Below are positions 35,777 to 47,022 of a stretch of DNA of 64,000 nucleotides, piece after piece (positions within the stretch are counted from its first letter, which is position 1; each line of letters starts with the position of its first letter). The notes beneath the pieces are model-generated. The model did not search any database, was not told the origin of the DNA, and worked only from the letters and a program-made list of their open reading frames with translations. The DNA lies in NCBI GenBank assembly GCA_033439295.1, contig JAVTLE010000001.1, positions 1,736,001 through 1,800,000 of the forward strand. The letters run 5' to 3'. Position numbers and translations under genes: made by a program. The DNA comes from Deuterostichococcus epilithicus (lineage: Eukaryota; Chlorophyta; Trebouxiophyceae; Prasiolales; Stichococcaceae).

Positions 35777-38700
35777 TCAAAAGTCCTCCTCGAGGCTGAA
35801 CACGTGGTCCATGTTCTCGCCGGTCGACGACGGCTCCTTGCGGCCGCGCAGGGCTGACATGACGCCCGAGCGCTGGTACTCGCCGACGCGCCGCTCAAAG
35901 AAGTTGGTCTTGCCCTGGAGCGAAATGAGCTCCATCCAGTCGAACGGGTTGGCCGCATTGTACAGCTTGGAGTAGCCCAGCGCCACCTGCGGGGGCGCCA
36001 CGAAATCATCAGTGCTGAAGCTGAGATGGGGTGTTTCACTGATCTGGCGCAGTGCCTCTAGACTGAGGCCTCCAGCAGCCTACGCCGGCAAACTGCCTTC
36101 AGCAGCCCCTGCACACCATGCAGCGGGGCCGTGCGCCGCAGGCCCTAGCAGCAAGGGTCCTCAGGGGCAAGGGCGTCCACGTCCCCGCACGACACTGCCA
36201 ACGCACATGCACGAGCGCGCACGGCCATAAACACCAGCCCGGGCACCAGCAGCGAGCAGCGGCGAGTGCAGCTGCAACGGGGTTTAGAAATTCCCGCACC
36301 AGCAGCCGGTCGGCCACGAACTCGATGTAGGTGCCCATCAAGTCCGCGTTCATGCCGACAAGCGCGACGGACAGCGCGTCGCAGCAGAAACCGCGCTCCA
36401 GGTCCACTGCCTCCGCGACCACCCCGTGCACCCGCGCCTGCAGTTTGAGATAGGAGGCATGAGCTCGGGCGGGCCGGCCTGCAGCGGGAAAAGTGCCAGC
36501 GAAGCTCCACTGGCGGCGGAGGCCACGGTCCATCTTCAGTGCCTGCGCCACAGCTTCGTGCACGCGCGCTGACACCTTGTGGTGCCGGCCAACAAGTAGA
36601 GACCCGGCCTCCAACAGCGGGTGCGTGAGGCGGGATGCTGGTGCACAGAGCAGCAGCAGCAGCGGAGGGTGTGGGGGCCGGCATGAGAATGGCAGACTGA
36701 TTGTTTTCGGCCAGTGGAACGAGCCCCACCTCCGGCAGGCGGTGCACCAGGTGGCCATACAGCTGGCAGGCGAAGTCGGTGTGCAGGCCCTCGTCGCGGG
36801 ATATGAGCTCGTTGGAGAAGGTCAGGCCCGGCATCAGGCCCCGCTTCTTGAGCCAGAAGATGGCGCAGAAGCTGCGGAGGGGGAAGCACACCACAAGCGC
36901 TCAGCGGCATGTCGGTGCACACAGCGGGAGGAGGTTTGATGTTGCGCAAGTGCATGTCGTGGCCAGCTGCCGCGAACTGAAACCTAGATCAGTGGCTCCT
37001 CCTCGTATTGTCCAGCCGCTATCAGCCGCTGCTGTCAGTACCTGCCCCACCATGTGCGTGGGGTCCTTCCCCTGACCGCTAACCGCCGTGCATGACTTCG
37101 ATGGGCTGGTGCGCAGTCTGTCCGGCGAGCAGGGCAGTGAGCCAGAGCCCGTGCTCCCTCATCACAGCCAGCCAGGAACGCGCAGCGCAGTCAAGCCGCG
37201 CAGCAAAGACCGTAGAAACGACCGCATGGACCCGTAAGACCCCGACAAACAATACCCCACCTGCCGGAGAAGTGGATGCCCTCCACGCAGGCGAATGCCA
37301 GCAGCCGCTCCGCAAAGCTGGTGGCGCTGGAGATCCACTTGAAGGCCCAGGCCGCCTTTTCCGCGATGCACGGCACCGTCTGGATTGCGCGCAGTAAGTG
37401 GTCCCGCTGCAGGCGGAGACATGTTCAAGGGGTCAGCAACACACTGCACCCGGGGTCATTGGCAATACACTGCATCAGGGTCAGGGCTGCTGCAGATGGA
37501 AGTGCAGGGAAGGCAGGCCTGCTGGTGTTCACGCTTGACAACTCCGTGATGCATGTGGCTGGTGCTTGAGTGCTACGTCGTACGGGATGTGCAGCAGACA
37601 AGCCAGTGGGTCACAGTGCCTGTGCCGACCGACACTCAGGCGGCCAGGTAATGGCCCGCTCGTGGGCAGCGCCTGCGCGGCATGCACTGCGCCCATTTCC
37701 AATGCTGTTCTGATGAAACGAGCGTTTCCCCACACCTGCACATTGTCACGGATGTACTGCTCCAGCAGCAGGCTGTACATTTCGCTGTGCGTATTCTCCG
37801 CCGCGATCTGGTAGCCGTAGAACGCCCGCGCCTCAGGCACCTGGACGTCTGCAGGCAAGGCAGGCGGCAGGCGGGTCAGGGGTTGGCGACAGCGCTGCAC
37901 CACCGGCAGCGTCCAGCCAGTGGCGGCTTGAGCGCGCAGTCCCGGCAGGGGGACGACCTTGTGGTGTCCAGACAAGGACGGCTGGATGGCGCGCGCAGCA
38001 GCTGCAGAAGCATGCGCATGTGGAGGCGGACATCAGCAGACGTCAGCAAGACATGAGCAACCACCATGTCATGGTGATGCTACCTGAAAGGAACCGAACG
38101 CCCAGGTTCTCGACGACGATGCCGTCTGACGCGGCAAAGAACGCCAGCACGTGGCTGACGAAGTGCTTCTCGTCAGCTGCAGCAGCAACACCGCGCCATC
38201 AGTCACGACGGCGCAGATGCGTGGTGTGCTGTGCGGCAGCATTGGCGCAAGGGGTGGCGACATTGGCAAGCCCTCGCATCTTGCTCCGGTGGGCAGAGCC
38301 TCTCACATCTCTGCTCCATTCGCCATGCTGTGCATGGCGGTCGGGTCTGACACTAAACATGTCTGACGCGCGGGACCGCGACTTGCCTGACAGCCGCTCC
38401 CAGTCGCGCATGTCCTGCGACAAGTCCACCTCCTCCACCGTCCAGAAGCTGGCCACCGCCTTCTTGTACAACTCCCACAGGTCGTTGTACCTGCACCGCA
38501 CTTTGCAGTTGGTTTGATCTGCATACACATCGGAGCACATCCCTTATAGCACCCCGAGTCGAGCAGTGCTGCCTTCCCAGCATGCACGGATGCATGGCTG
38601 AAAGGCCACGAGGCTCAGCAGCAGCAGTGCGTTGCGGTGTAGGGCTCTCTGTGCCCATGCTTTGCGCCGCCTGGGCTTGCGAAGGCGGCCCGCGCCTGCT

Positions 38701-39200
38701 GCACCCTCATCCGGCGCGCACACAGCTGATAGCGCACATGCTTGTTGCGCTGACACCCACCTGATCGGGTACATGCAGAAGCGCTCCTCGTTGGGCGCTA
38801 GAAGCGGCTCGTGTGCGTCAGTGTCGCTCAGCTCGGCGTGCCGCGCATACATCTCTGCGCGCTCTGGCTGACAGAGTGCCTGGGCAGCGCTGCTGGCGGT
38901 CGGAAGGCCGGCAGACTGCTGTACCGGCTCGTCTGCGGGCGCTGTGCAGGCTCCCGGTGCATCAGCGGCCGCTGCACCCGAGGCTGCTCCGACTGCCGAA
39001 CTCGACGAAATTGGCTCAGGCTCGCTGCGCTGCGCTGTGCTGCCGTCGAACCTGAAATCCGACTGCATGCTTGACATGAAGCGATCCGGCACGGGTGTCG
39101 GGCTCTGCGCCAGCAGCATCAAAAGACCGCCAAAAACCACTGCCAGCCGGAGCAGACGCAGCACGGCGCAAGTGGTCGCGCAGGGGAGGGTTGCCGTCAC
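35777..39200 (-). CDS. RNR2: Ribonucleoside-diphosphate reductase small subunit (R2)
   Basis: Class Ia di-iron/tyrosyl-radical subunit that supplies dNTPs with the R1 large subunit. Eight phase-matched exons: 38761-39200, 38387-38490, 38084-38176, 37736-37848, 37261-37406, 36730-36871, 36300-36437, 35777-35986; 461 aa from the first ATG. Core motifs: [32 protein letters not shown] (first iron ligand Asp), [27 protein letters not shown] (Glu and His ligands, radical Tyr), [33 protein letters not shown] (Glu and His ligands), [17 protein letters not shown] and [18 protein letters not shown]. The C-terminus VFSLEEDF is the R1-docking tail. About 110 residues precede the core, longer than usual; inner ATGs at 39119 and 39077 would give more typical lengths. 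The intron after exon 2 has a GC donor. One exon echo at 36500-36576. Confidence 0.96.
36500..36576 (-). pseudogene. Exon-edge echo of RNR2 exon 7
   Basis: Upstream copy of the 36300-36437 exon start. It reads [17 protein letters not shown] beside [17 protein letters not shown]. Confidence 0.85.
38385..38386 (-). other. GC splice donor (GC-AG intron) in RNR2
   Basis: Exon 2 ends CTGTCAG and the intron begins GCAAGT, the consensus for GC donors. The join gives [15 protein letters not shown] in frame. Confidence 0.85.
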
Positions 39201-39679
39201 CGCTGACTGCTGGTCGCACGCGTTTGCTCTGTGAAAGGCAGTCTCCGAGCGCGATCAGTCCACAAGTGCGAACATGCTTTAGAAACGCCGACATGCACGT
39301 CGTGCTGACGTCGAGACACGCGTCCTCTTTCTCTCCCTGGATGGGATGCACTTTGCAGATTTTGGGAATCTGGGGGCGATTAGGTGGGCGATTAGGCACG
39401 TACAGCTGGACAGTCCATGAGAATGAGCTAGCGCCATGCCCACTCCCCGGTTGGTTGCAGGAAAAGCTTCGTTCAGGGACGCCGCAGGGCCGTGCTTGCC
39501 TCAGTCTTGCAGCGAACATGTGCCAGTCGTGACCTGGCATGCATGATCTGGCCTTTGGCGCCCCGCAGGCGCTGAATGGTCATGAACAGCTCATGCACCG
39601 GTCGTGAGCAATCCTTCCAGCAATTGTAAACAGATCCGTTCACCTGTTCTGTGGCAATCAGAGGGGTCGTCATCCGCCG
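39201..39679. promoter_or_regulatory. Divergent intergenic region, RNR2 / NDUFAF7-like
   Basis: 479 bp between the start codons. Should hold both promoters; I see no TATA box or E2F-like pair that I would defend. Confidence 0.45.
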
Positions 39680-42174
39680 ATGCGACACCGCCTGCTGTCC
39701 ACCGCAGCGGCGCGCGCGTCCGCATCGGCGCTGCCGCTGGTGCACACAACCTTTGCACGACTTCCTTCCTTGCTCGTACAAAGCGCTGACCTCCTCAGAA
39801 CGATTGCCGTGCACATGCCTCGCGCAGGTGCGAGAGTTCATCCATGAGTCGCTGTACAGCCCCACCGCCGGCTACTTTTCGCGGCGGGACTCGCCGGTGG
39901 GTCTGGTGGACCCTCCCATCAATTTTGGCTCGCTGTGGGGACAGGAGGGCTACAGATTCAAGCTCGACCAGCTGTACACGGAGCAGAAGGTGCGTCAAAA
40001 CGTTGCGCGAAGTCGTGTTCCCCATGTTTGGGTCACATGCAGCTCTCGCACCCTTGCCAGATGTTGCAGCCCTGCCGACACTGCCGACAAATCCCCAGCA
40101 GTCCGTTCATCAGAGGACTACGGCCGGCGACTTGCACTGCAAAGGTCGACAGGGGCCTCGTCCAGCACCACAATTGCCGCAGAAGCTCACTGTTGACTCG
40201 CAACATCGTACGCTCTGCCCTTAGGTGGCGTGGATCACGCCCAGCGAGCTGTTCACGCCTGCCTACGGCGGTGCGATTGCAAGCTGCATCCTGCGGCGGC
40301 ACGCAGAGCGGGGCGGCATCCAGCCGCTGCGCATCATCGAGGTTGGCGGCGGCAACGGCACCCTGGCTAAGGATGTGCTGGTGGGTGCTCTGTCAGACAT
40401 GCTGCCTGAGTTCCAGACTCGCAGGGGCAGCATCCTCGAGGTCGGGTGCTGTTGCCCCCATCGTGCAGCATGGGTCTCAATGGCGCTGCATCAAGCCCCA
40501 CCAGTCGATCGAACTTGCTGCGTTCCGACTGCTGCGTCGCACGCCGAACGCGCTGCCGCAATGGCGTCTCACGGACGGTGCAAGGGGGGTGCACCTTGGT
40601 GCACTGGCCATCACAGACGCTGGACTTCACAGCCTCGAAATGCGGAAAACATGCAGGGGCATGTGCGCGCCGCGGCGCCTTCACTGTACGAGGCATGCTG
40701 CTACTCGACCATCGAGATCAGCGGCGAGCTGGCGGGCCGGCAGCGGGCGCGCCTTGCCGCCGCGGGCCACTCGCAGGCGCGCTTCGAGGCGCGTCACGGC
40801 AGCGCACTGGAGCTTGCCGGCTGGGGGCCGCCGTCGGACCAGCTGACGTATGTGCTGATGTGCGAGGTGGGCCTGTGTGTCGTGGTGCCAGGCCAGTGCG
40901 GTGAACTGCCCTGCAATTATGCCTCCTTGAGTGCATGTGCAGACATGGCTGCCAAACGCAAGTGAGCAGAGACAGCACATCAATCATCGATCCCGATGCA
41001 CTTGAAGCACTCTGCCATGCCGTGCCGGCAGGTGCTGGACAACCTCCCGCACGACCGGGTAGTGCTGCAAGACGGTGCCTGGCACCAGACGCACGTGGAT
41101 GTTGAGAACAACAAGGAGGTGCTGGCGCCGGCGCAGGACCGCCTCATCCGTGAGGTGCTGGCGGCCATTGGGCCGTGGCTGGTGGCACGGGCGCGTGCGC
41201 CGCTGCTTCAGCGTCTAATGGACGCGCTCATTGGCGCAGGTGGGCAGCGCAGCAGAGTCGTGGCGTTTGTGTGAAGCTGCTTTGCCCCAGCAGCACCAGC
41301 CTCCTTGCCTGCTCGCTGGGCGGCGTCACAGCGGTGTGCGTCACAGTTGGCCTTGACCAAGATGTCAGCCCAGCCAAGCTGAGCGCAATTTGCGCAGCAC
41401 CCTTCGGATGCAGACTCTGAGCTTATGGACTACGCAATGCTGCGTCCACCCCATGCATCGTCCGTCATATCTGGACTGACAGCCTGGACGAACGACCTGG
41501 CCGCCTCGCATGTGCCGTTCCAATATGCTGCATCCTCCAACCTCACGCCCTGCATCAACAGCCCGCCTAACGGATTCCTCCATCTCGCAGGCTCCGGAGG
41601 CGTGGCCTTCATTCCCACAGGAGCATGGGCCTTCCTGCAGGCGCTGCACGCGGCGCGGCCGCACCACTGCCTGCTGGCGGCAGACTTCGACTTCCTGCCG
41701 GAAGTCAGCGTGCCGGGGGTTGGCGCGCCGCTGGTGTCGGCGTTGCGCGACGGCCGCTCGCACGACTTTCCCACCTACCTCGTGCCGCCTGGCTCCGCGG
41801 TGGGTTGCTTAGGGTTTGGCACTATGTGAGGCCCGCACCTGCAGTGTGATCGTCTGGTGACATGGCGCGACTCACGCAGGCTCCAAGACCCGATCTTTTC
41901 AGGTTTTTCTGCAGTGCTGCTGCTGGAGAAGTCACCTGTGTCTGCTGCACAGGACATCTTCTTTCCAACCGACTTTGAGGCGCTGCGGCAGCTGCACGCC
42001 GCGGCGGCACAGCCCGGCGCTGTCACCTCCTCGGAAAAGCTAAAGAGCGCAACCTTCTTCAGCCGCTTTGGCGACCTCTCGTGCACAAAGCTGCAGGGCA
42101 ATGGCAACTTCAACCCGCTGCGCGACGACTTCAGCAACACTTCGATGTTCATCGGCAGTTCAGCCGCCGCATGA
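39680..42174 (+). CDS. NDUFAF7: NDUFAF7/MidA-type protein arginine methyltransferase
   Basis: SAM-dependent methyltransferase of the MidA/DUF185 family. The animal orthologue dimethylates an arginine of complex I subunit NDUFS2 in the mitochondrial matrix. Seven exons: 39680-39775, 39828-39989, 40225-40380, 40657-40866, 41032-41239, 41591-41799, 41953-42174; 420 aa, all phases matched. The first exon (MRHRLLSTAAARASASALP) looks like a mitochondrial presequence; the following intron is only 52 bp. Motifs: SLYSPTAGYFSRRDSP at the N-terminus, WITPSELFTPAYGGAIA, SAM-binding RIIEVGGGNGTLAKDVL, STIEISGELAGRQ, MCEVLDNLPHDRV, LAADFDFLPEVSVPGVGAPL, DIFFPTDFEAL and NPLRDDFSNTSMFIG. GGGNG replaces the more common GPGxG. 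Confidence 0.94.
40421..40450 (+). pseudogene. Possible exon-edge echo of NDUFAF7 exon 3
   Basis: GGCAGCATCCTCGAGGTCGG downstream of the exon 3 donor resembles the exon's GCGCATCATCGAGGTTGG. Short and weaker than the other echoes. Confidence 0.4.
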
Positions 42175-42442
42175 CGACCGCCGCTGACACTGCGTAGGCA
42201 ATGGCACTGACGTATTGAGTGCAGCTGGCCATTTTCGTAGCTCACGGAGGCGGGGCAGCCTGTATCTATGCCCGTGCTGGTGCGCTTGCATCTCGCGTCA
42301 GACATGTTGTCTATGCTAGACTCTGTTGTGCCCAAGGTCGGAGGCCCCCTGTTGCAGATGAGATTGCAACTGAGTAGTCTCTCACCATGCAACACTATAC
42401 ATTTGTTAATGCGCAGGGTGCGCCATGGATCATGGCGTCATA
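42175..42442. other. Short intergenic region
   Basis: Between the NDUFAF7-like stop (+) and the stop of the small unknown gene (-). Nothing distinctive seen. Confidence 0.45.
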
Positions 42443-42915
42443 CTATGGCTGAGCATCACACTGGATGGCGGCAGCTTGGTAACCGGTTCTATACTGCGGC
42501 AGAAGGGCACACAGGATGCTGAGCTCGTCTAAAGACACTTGATTCAACTCGGTGTGCAGCTTCGCCATCTTTTGACGAGAATCTTGGTTGCCAATGCATC
42601 CTTTCATGGTCGCATATGCCATGACGAGGTCTGCAACACATAGCAGTTGCCTAGAGGGGTTGGTAGAAGGCGTCCAGGTAGGTATGTGCAGAGACAATGA
42701 CAATAGCAGGCTTACAGGGGCTCTGCCTTTGGCGGTGCTTTCAGTGGCAGTGCAAGATGGGCCCCTGTCATCCGCCAGTCGGTGCGGTTGGCTGACGGGC
42801 CACTTCGCCACACAGCACCTCTTCCCTGATCATGCGCTTCGACGAGACCAATGATGTAAACCGATGTGCTGTAGATTACTTGCCCCTGCAACACAACACC
42901 CAGACAGCGGTTCAT
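42443..42915 (-). CDS. Possible small two-exon gene, unknown
   Basis: Two segments join in phase across a GTGCTG donor and a TTGCAG acceptor: 42819-42915 and 42443-42630, about 94 aa. The first reads QGQVIYSTSVYIIGLVEAHD; the second holds MAYATMKGCIGNQDSRQKMA and HTELNQVSLDELSILCALLP, which looks like protein rather than random translation. I recognise no family. It begins only 69 bp downstream of the SmE stop on the same strand, so it could be a 3' UTR feature, a separate gene, or an exon set of something larger. Confidence 0.35.
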
Positions 42916-42983
42916 TAATGTTTGCCGATTTTACTTCAAACCAGTTTGACGAAAATAGGTGCACGTTGGAAGACCATCACAGA

Positions 42984-43831
42984 TCAATGCACGATGCAAA
43001 GTGGTGCGCACGTTGTCTGCATGAGCGTGATATTGTCGCCCTTGAGCAGAATACGCCCTGCACGGGCCACATACCCACACGACTCAGTAGGTTATTGACA
43101 GCCAGCACCACTAACGCACAGACCGAATGCAATCCTGCAGGATGGCGGTCCAGTGTGCACAGCCAAGTCCTGCCCAAAGCACAAAAGAGCATGGCAGGCA
43201 GATGCGCCGCTTATTTCGGCCAGCGTCTTTCACGGGCTCAATCAGGCAAGGATGCAGAGATTCCAGAACAGCTCCTCACCAACGGCCTTCCGCGTCTGCC
43301 GCTTCATGGACACCTCCTCCGCCTCATCCAGCACCAAGTTCATGTACTCGTCAAAACCCTGTGTGGCAGCAAGTCGGGACCGATTGACTCTCAGACCAGA
43401 ACGCGAGGGTCGGACGTACCTGCCCATTGAAACGCACCATGCAGCAAGGGTGCGCTGCAGAACTGCGCGCTGCAGTCCAGTCGGCAGCTTGATGCCAGGA
43501 GGGAAGAGCAGAAGAAACGAGCAGCAAGGGATTGCAAAGGACTCACGATGATACGGCCCTCGATCCTGAGGTCCGTCTGCTCGTAAAGCCAGATCTGCAC
43601 TTTTTGCCGACTCTGTAGAAATCGGAATATCAGGTTCTGCACACACCCAAAGGCGACAGTGTCAGGCCCTGATGAGACTGACAATCCGGTTCGTGCATTC
43701 GAGTATCTCGTCTACAGGGTTGTGTTCCACTACTTGCATGCAGGTGCAAGAAGCCACAGCAAAAGTCACGAGTCTTCGAGACTCACGATGGGCTGTGTCA
43801 TGATCCGCTTGACCTTCGGTGGCGGCGCCAT
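42984..43831 (-). CDS. SNRPE: Small nuclear ribonucleoprotein E (SmE)
   Basis: Member of the heptameric Sm ring that binds the uridine-rich Sm site of U1, U2, U4 and U5 snRNAs. Four exons: 43787-43831, 43547-43636, 43280-43358, 42984-43057; 95 aa, close to the 92 aa of human SmE. The Sm1 motif spans [20 protein letters not shown] and [16 protein letters not shown]; Sm2 is [14 protein letters not shown]. The N-terminal helix follows [22 protein letters not shown]. All introns are GT-AG and phase-matched. The C-terminal tail ([10 protein letters not shown]) is slightly longer than usual. Confidence 0.96.
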
Positions 43832-45147
43832 GGCTGCGAGCTTTGAGTGGCGGCGCCTCGACGCAAGGGCTCACTTGACTTGTCCTGTGCAGCAACACGC
43901 ATTGCTGAAGCCACGCTGAGGAGCGGTCTTCACATGAGGCAGGATGCAGGTACTCGCTGTGGACCGCGGCAGCCATATTGCAAATCTCAGCCACTAACCC
44001 GTGCTCTCGTGCGGCAATATTTTCAGCAAGCAGTCTGTATCTCTCCAAGCTCTCAGTGCGGACGGGTAGAGCCGAGGGGGTGCCAAGCTGCGCATCAACG
44101 TTTGGGATTGGCACTGGAACCACCCTATGCCTGAGCAAGGTACAATAGGACATGACCTGAGGTCAGCAAGCAAGCCTGGATGAGTACCTGGACGTCTGCG
44201 CTCCGCTCCTGGATGCAGCAGCGCTGGGTCTGAAGTTGCAGCCCCCAAAAGTGGCTGATGCCAAAGTTGACAAAGTTTGACAACGCTTACGCAGGGAGGT
44301 GCTCCGTAGTGCGTTACTTCACTACTCGACTCGGTTGTGGGCAGCCACAGGGCGATCGGCTTCTTGCAAATATAAAACTGGTGCCTGCGTCGAGCAACAC
44401 TGACGCAAAACTTAAGAGCGGGACTATCTGGCTGCCGCAGCTCGTTCCTCTGTTGTCGCCTGCGGTCCCCCTTCGACTGTCCGACCACAGGCCATCCTGG
44501 CATCTAAGGGCCTCCGGTATGTTGTGTGTTGATACACTGGTCCAGAACGTCGTTTGAGGCGTTTGCTCCGGCGGATCACAATACTGCTGAGACCGCTCCC
44601 CGGCCGCCGCCGCCTTGGGTGGTAAGCCCCAGCAGCCTGCTGCTCGTTTGCTGGTCGCCGGCACCGCCGATCAGCCTATAGCTCGCAGCTCGGGACAAGG
44701 GTGCATGCACTATGCGCTCTGGGCTCATGCTTCTGTCGAGTGCAGCCTCTCAACCCGGTCAAAGCAGGTCAAAATAAATTGACGCCACGCTCGGTTTGTT
44801 TTGACAGGCAAGTGCGCACGCAGGACAGATATCTAAACTCTAAAACCCGTGTTCGGCTTGGAAGCGCAGTCAGGCAACCGCGGCAGAGGGTCCTGCCTGA
44901 TCTTCAGCCTCGCCACAGGCCGCTGTGCCGCTGCCGTCCAAACCGCCGGTCTTTGCCAGCTCATCCGCTTGCGTCCTGTGTGCCAGTGCCACACAAGCAG
45001 ATGATGAGCCTGGAAGGTGACTCGGACCGTGCTAGAGGGGAGACGTTCATGCTCACAAGCCGAGCCTTTTTTGTCTACGGCAGCCAGAATCGTCCTGCAG
45101 ACAACATCACAAGGCGGCGTATGATTTAAATAGATGTCAGGCGCATC
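43832..45147. other. Region with possible unassigned exons
   Basis: Between SmE and inhibitor-2. On the - strand around 43990-44260 there are exon-like pieces: ISHFWGLQLQTQRCCIQERS before a GTACTC donor, and LERYRLLAENIAAREHGL in an open stretch. I could not connect them to a start, a stop or a family. The SmE promoter must also lie here. Confidence 0.3.
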
Positions 45148-46541
45148 TCAAGAGGAAAGGCCCAGTCGCCTGTGCAGCGCCTCCTTGGCCTCAGCGCTCA
45201 TCTGGTAGTGCTTCTTGCGGTGCTCCTCAAACTTGCGCCGCTTCTCCGCCTTTTGCTCGTCGTCCTCGCTGTCATAGAAGGACCTGCAGCAGTGCCATGG
45301 TGACATATGTCGACAGGCCTTCATGTAGCTAAGGCACGCAAGGCAATCGCAGGCCGCATCCACATGCTGGCAGCAGCAATGCCTCCGTCGCAGACCGGAG
45401 GCGGCGTGTCAAGGCGTAGGGGTGCAGGGCTGTATCAGCCTCACGTACATGCAGCGGTGCGTGCTTGGCCGCCCGGCCTGCAGCTTCGCCTTCAGCTGCA
45501 GGGCCTGTGCGGGTGGCCTGAAGGGAGCAGGGGGCAAGGGACAGCAGTGTGGACAGGCAAAACACCCTGAGACAACCCACCCGGGGGAGCTGCCGTGCAG
45601 GCTGCCGTCCCAGCTGCTGCGCCGCGGTGACGGGGGCCCCGCGTCTACATCTGACGACAGCCGCGACTCCAGCTGCTCCAGCCTGTGGGCCCATAACTTT
45701 CGGCTTGTACCCAAGGGCGCTTCAAAAGTCGGTGGGGGGTCTGGCGGTTGCGCGGGCGAGCATGTTGTGCAGCGTGCAGCGCGGCGCAAGCCGCCTACTT
45801 GTGCGGCTGGGGCACTTGAGCCTGGATGAGCGCGGCGGGGCGGCGCGGTACAGACACGCATGTTGACGCTGGGCAGCAGTGCAAGTACCGTCACAATGCT
45901 GTCATGTGCGGCAGCCAGTTGTCCAGTTGTTGTAATCATGCGCACCTGTCAGCCTCGCCATTCTCTTGACTGACGCTGGCCTGGCCATGGTCCTGGACAT
46001 CAGCACAAGCAGCACACGTTCGGCAGGGTTTGCGCCTGGCGTCCATGCCGCTCCACGGCGTGCAGGCCGCCTGACATGGACACCACCAGTCCGACCAGCC
46101 CCCAGCTTGCATTTACATGCAGTAGAAGCCGGGTCTCACCTCTTCTTCTAGCGTCAGCGGTATCATGTCAGCGCTGCCACCATCTGCATGCACGCCCCAA
46201 CTAAGGCTCTCAGATGCACCATTCCGTGCCAACAGTGCTGTTTGATGCGGCATCAAGTGTCATGCATCAAAGAAAAGGTTTAGACCCATCTAACTCTTCC
46301 CGGATTGCTCAGCACATCTTGTGGCATGTATTGATGCCGCGTTTTGGGCCGCACCAGAGTCCTCCTCTGCGATGGCTGGGCCATGGTACGGCGTCTTGGG
46401 CTCATTGATCTTGATGGGCTGCATAGCGGCCTTGATGGCCTCGTTCGCCGCCAGGTTAGGTTCGTCCCACACCACTCCCCGCCTGCCGCTGTGCCGCCTC
46501 TCGCGCTTGCTGCCGACCGCGTTGGACCTGCTGCCCGACAT
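45148..46541 (-). CDS. Protein phosphatase inhibitor-2 family protein
   Basis: Regulatory partner of protein phosphatase 1. Exons: 46355-46541, 45581-45740, 45148-45283, phase-matched, 160 aa from the ATG used. Diagnostic features: the VVWDEPNLAANEAIKAAM segment (compare the [RV]xWDExN motif of inhibitor-2), INEPKTPYHGP holding the Pro-x-Thr-Pro site phosphorylated in animal I-2, an acidic DSEDDEQKAEKRRK stretch, and KFEEHRKKHYQMSAEAKEAL, the helix that covers the PP1 active site. The canonical KGILK motif is not visible, and a short upstream exon may be missing. It is head-to-head with golgin-84. Confidence 0.88.
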
Positions 46542-47022
46542 GCTGCTGCTCTTCCCGAACCACCGCAGGGTAGTTGAGTGGGGCGAATGTCACAAACAGC
46601 TGTCAGAGCCTGGATGGCTGCTGTGGTGCAGTGCTGAGAGGATTCTCCACAGGCACGCCTTCCGAAACTAGTCGGAGGATGCAAACGGTGTTGCGTTCTG
46701 CAGCAACAGTCGCAGCGGACTCGGGTTTAGATCAACAAGCCTGATGCCCTTTGAGGGTACGACTGCGAGCGCACAGCGATAGTGGACGAATGGTGTCTTG
46801 CTGACTGCTTGCTGTGCATGCTGGCATGCTGAGTGTGCATGCTGCGAGTCTCGTTGCTGCAAAATTGCGGTCAAACACATTGAGGTGCAAAACAACGTTA
46901 CGATGCGTTTCCCTGCAAGGTAAGGTACCGAAGCGGCAGCCGAAGACCGCCTCAGCCCCACGATTTGTATCGAAGTGACCGGGGATATTGCCTTCGTGCC
47001 ACCGCTTTGACCTCCAGCAGCC
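46542..47022. promoter_or_regulatory. Divergent intergenic region, inhibitor-2 / golgin-84
   Basis: 481 bp between the proposed start codons. May also hold a missing first exon of inhibitor-2. Confidence 0.4.

Noticed and set aside
36099-36758. Continuous 219-aa - frame in RNR2
   Set aside because: It joins the real exon (36300-36437) with the upstream echo through an intron; the R2 family alignment excludes the extra sequence.
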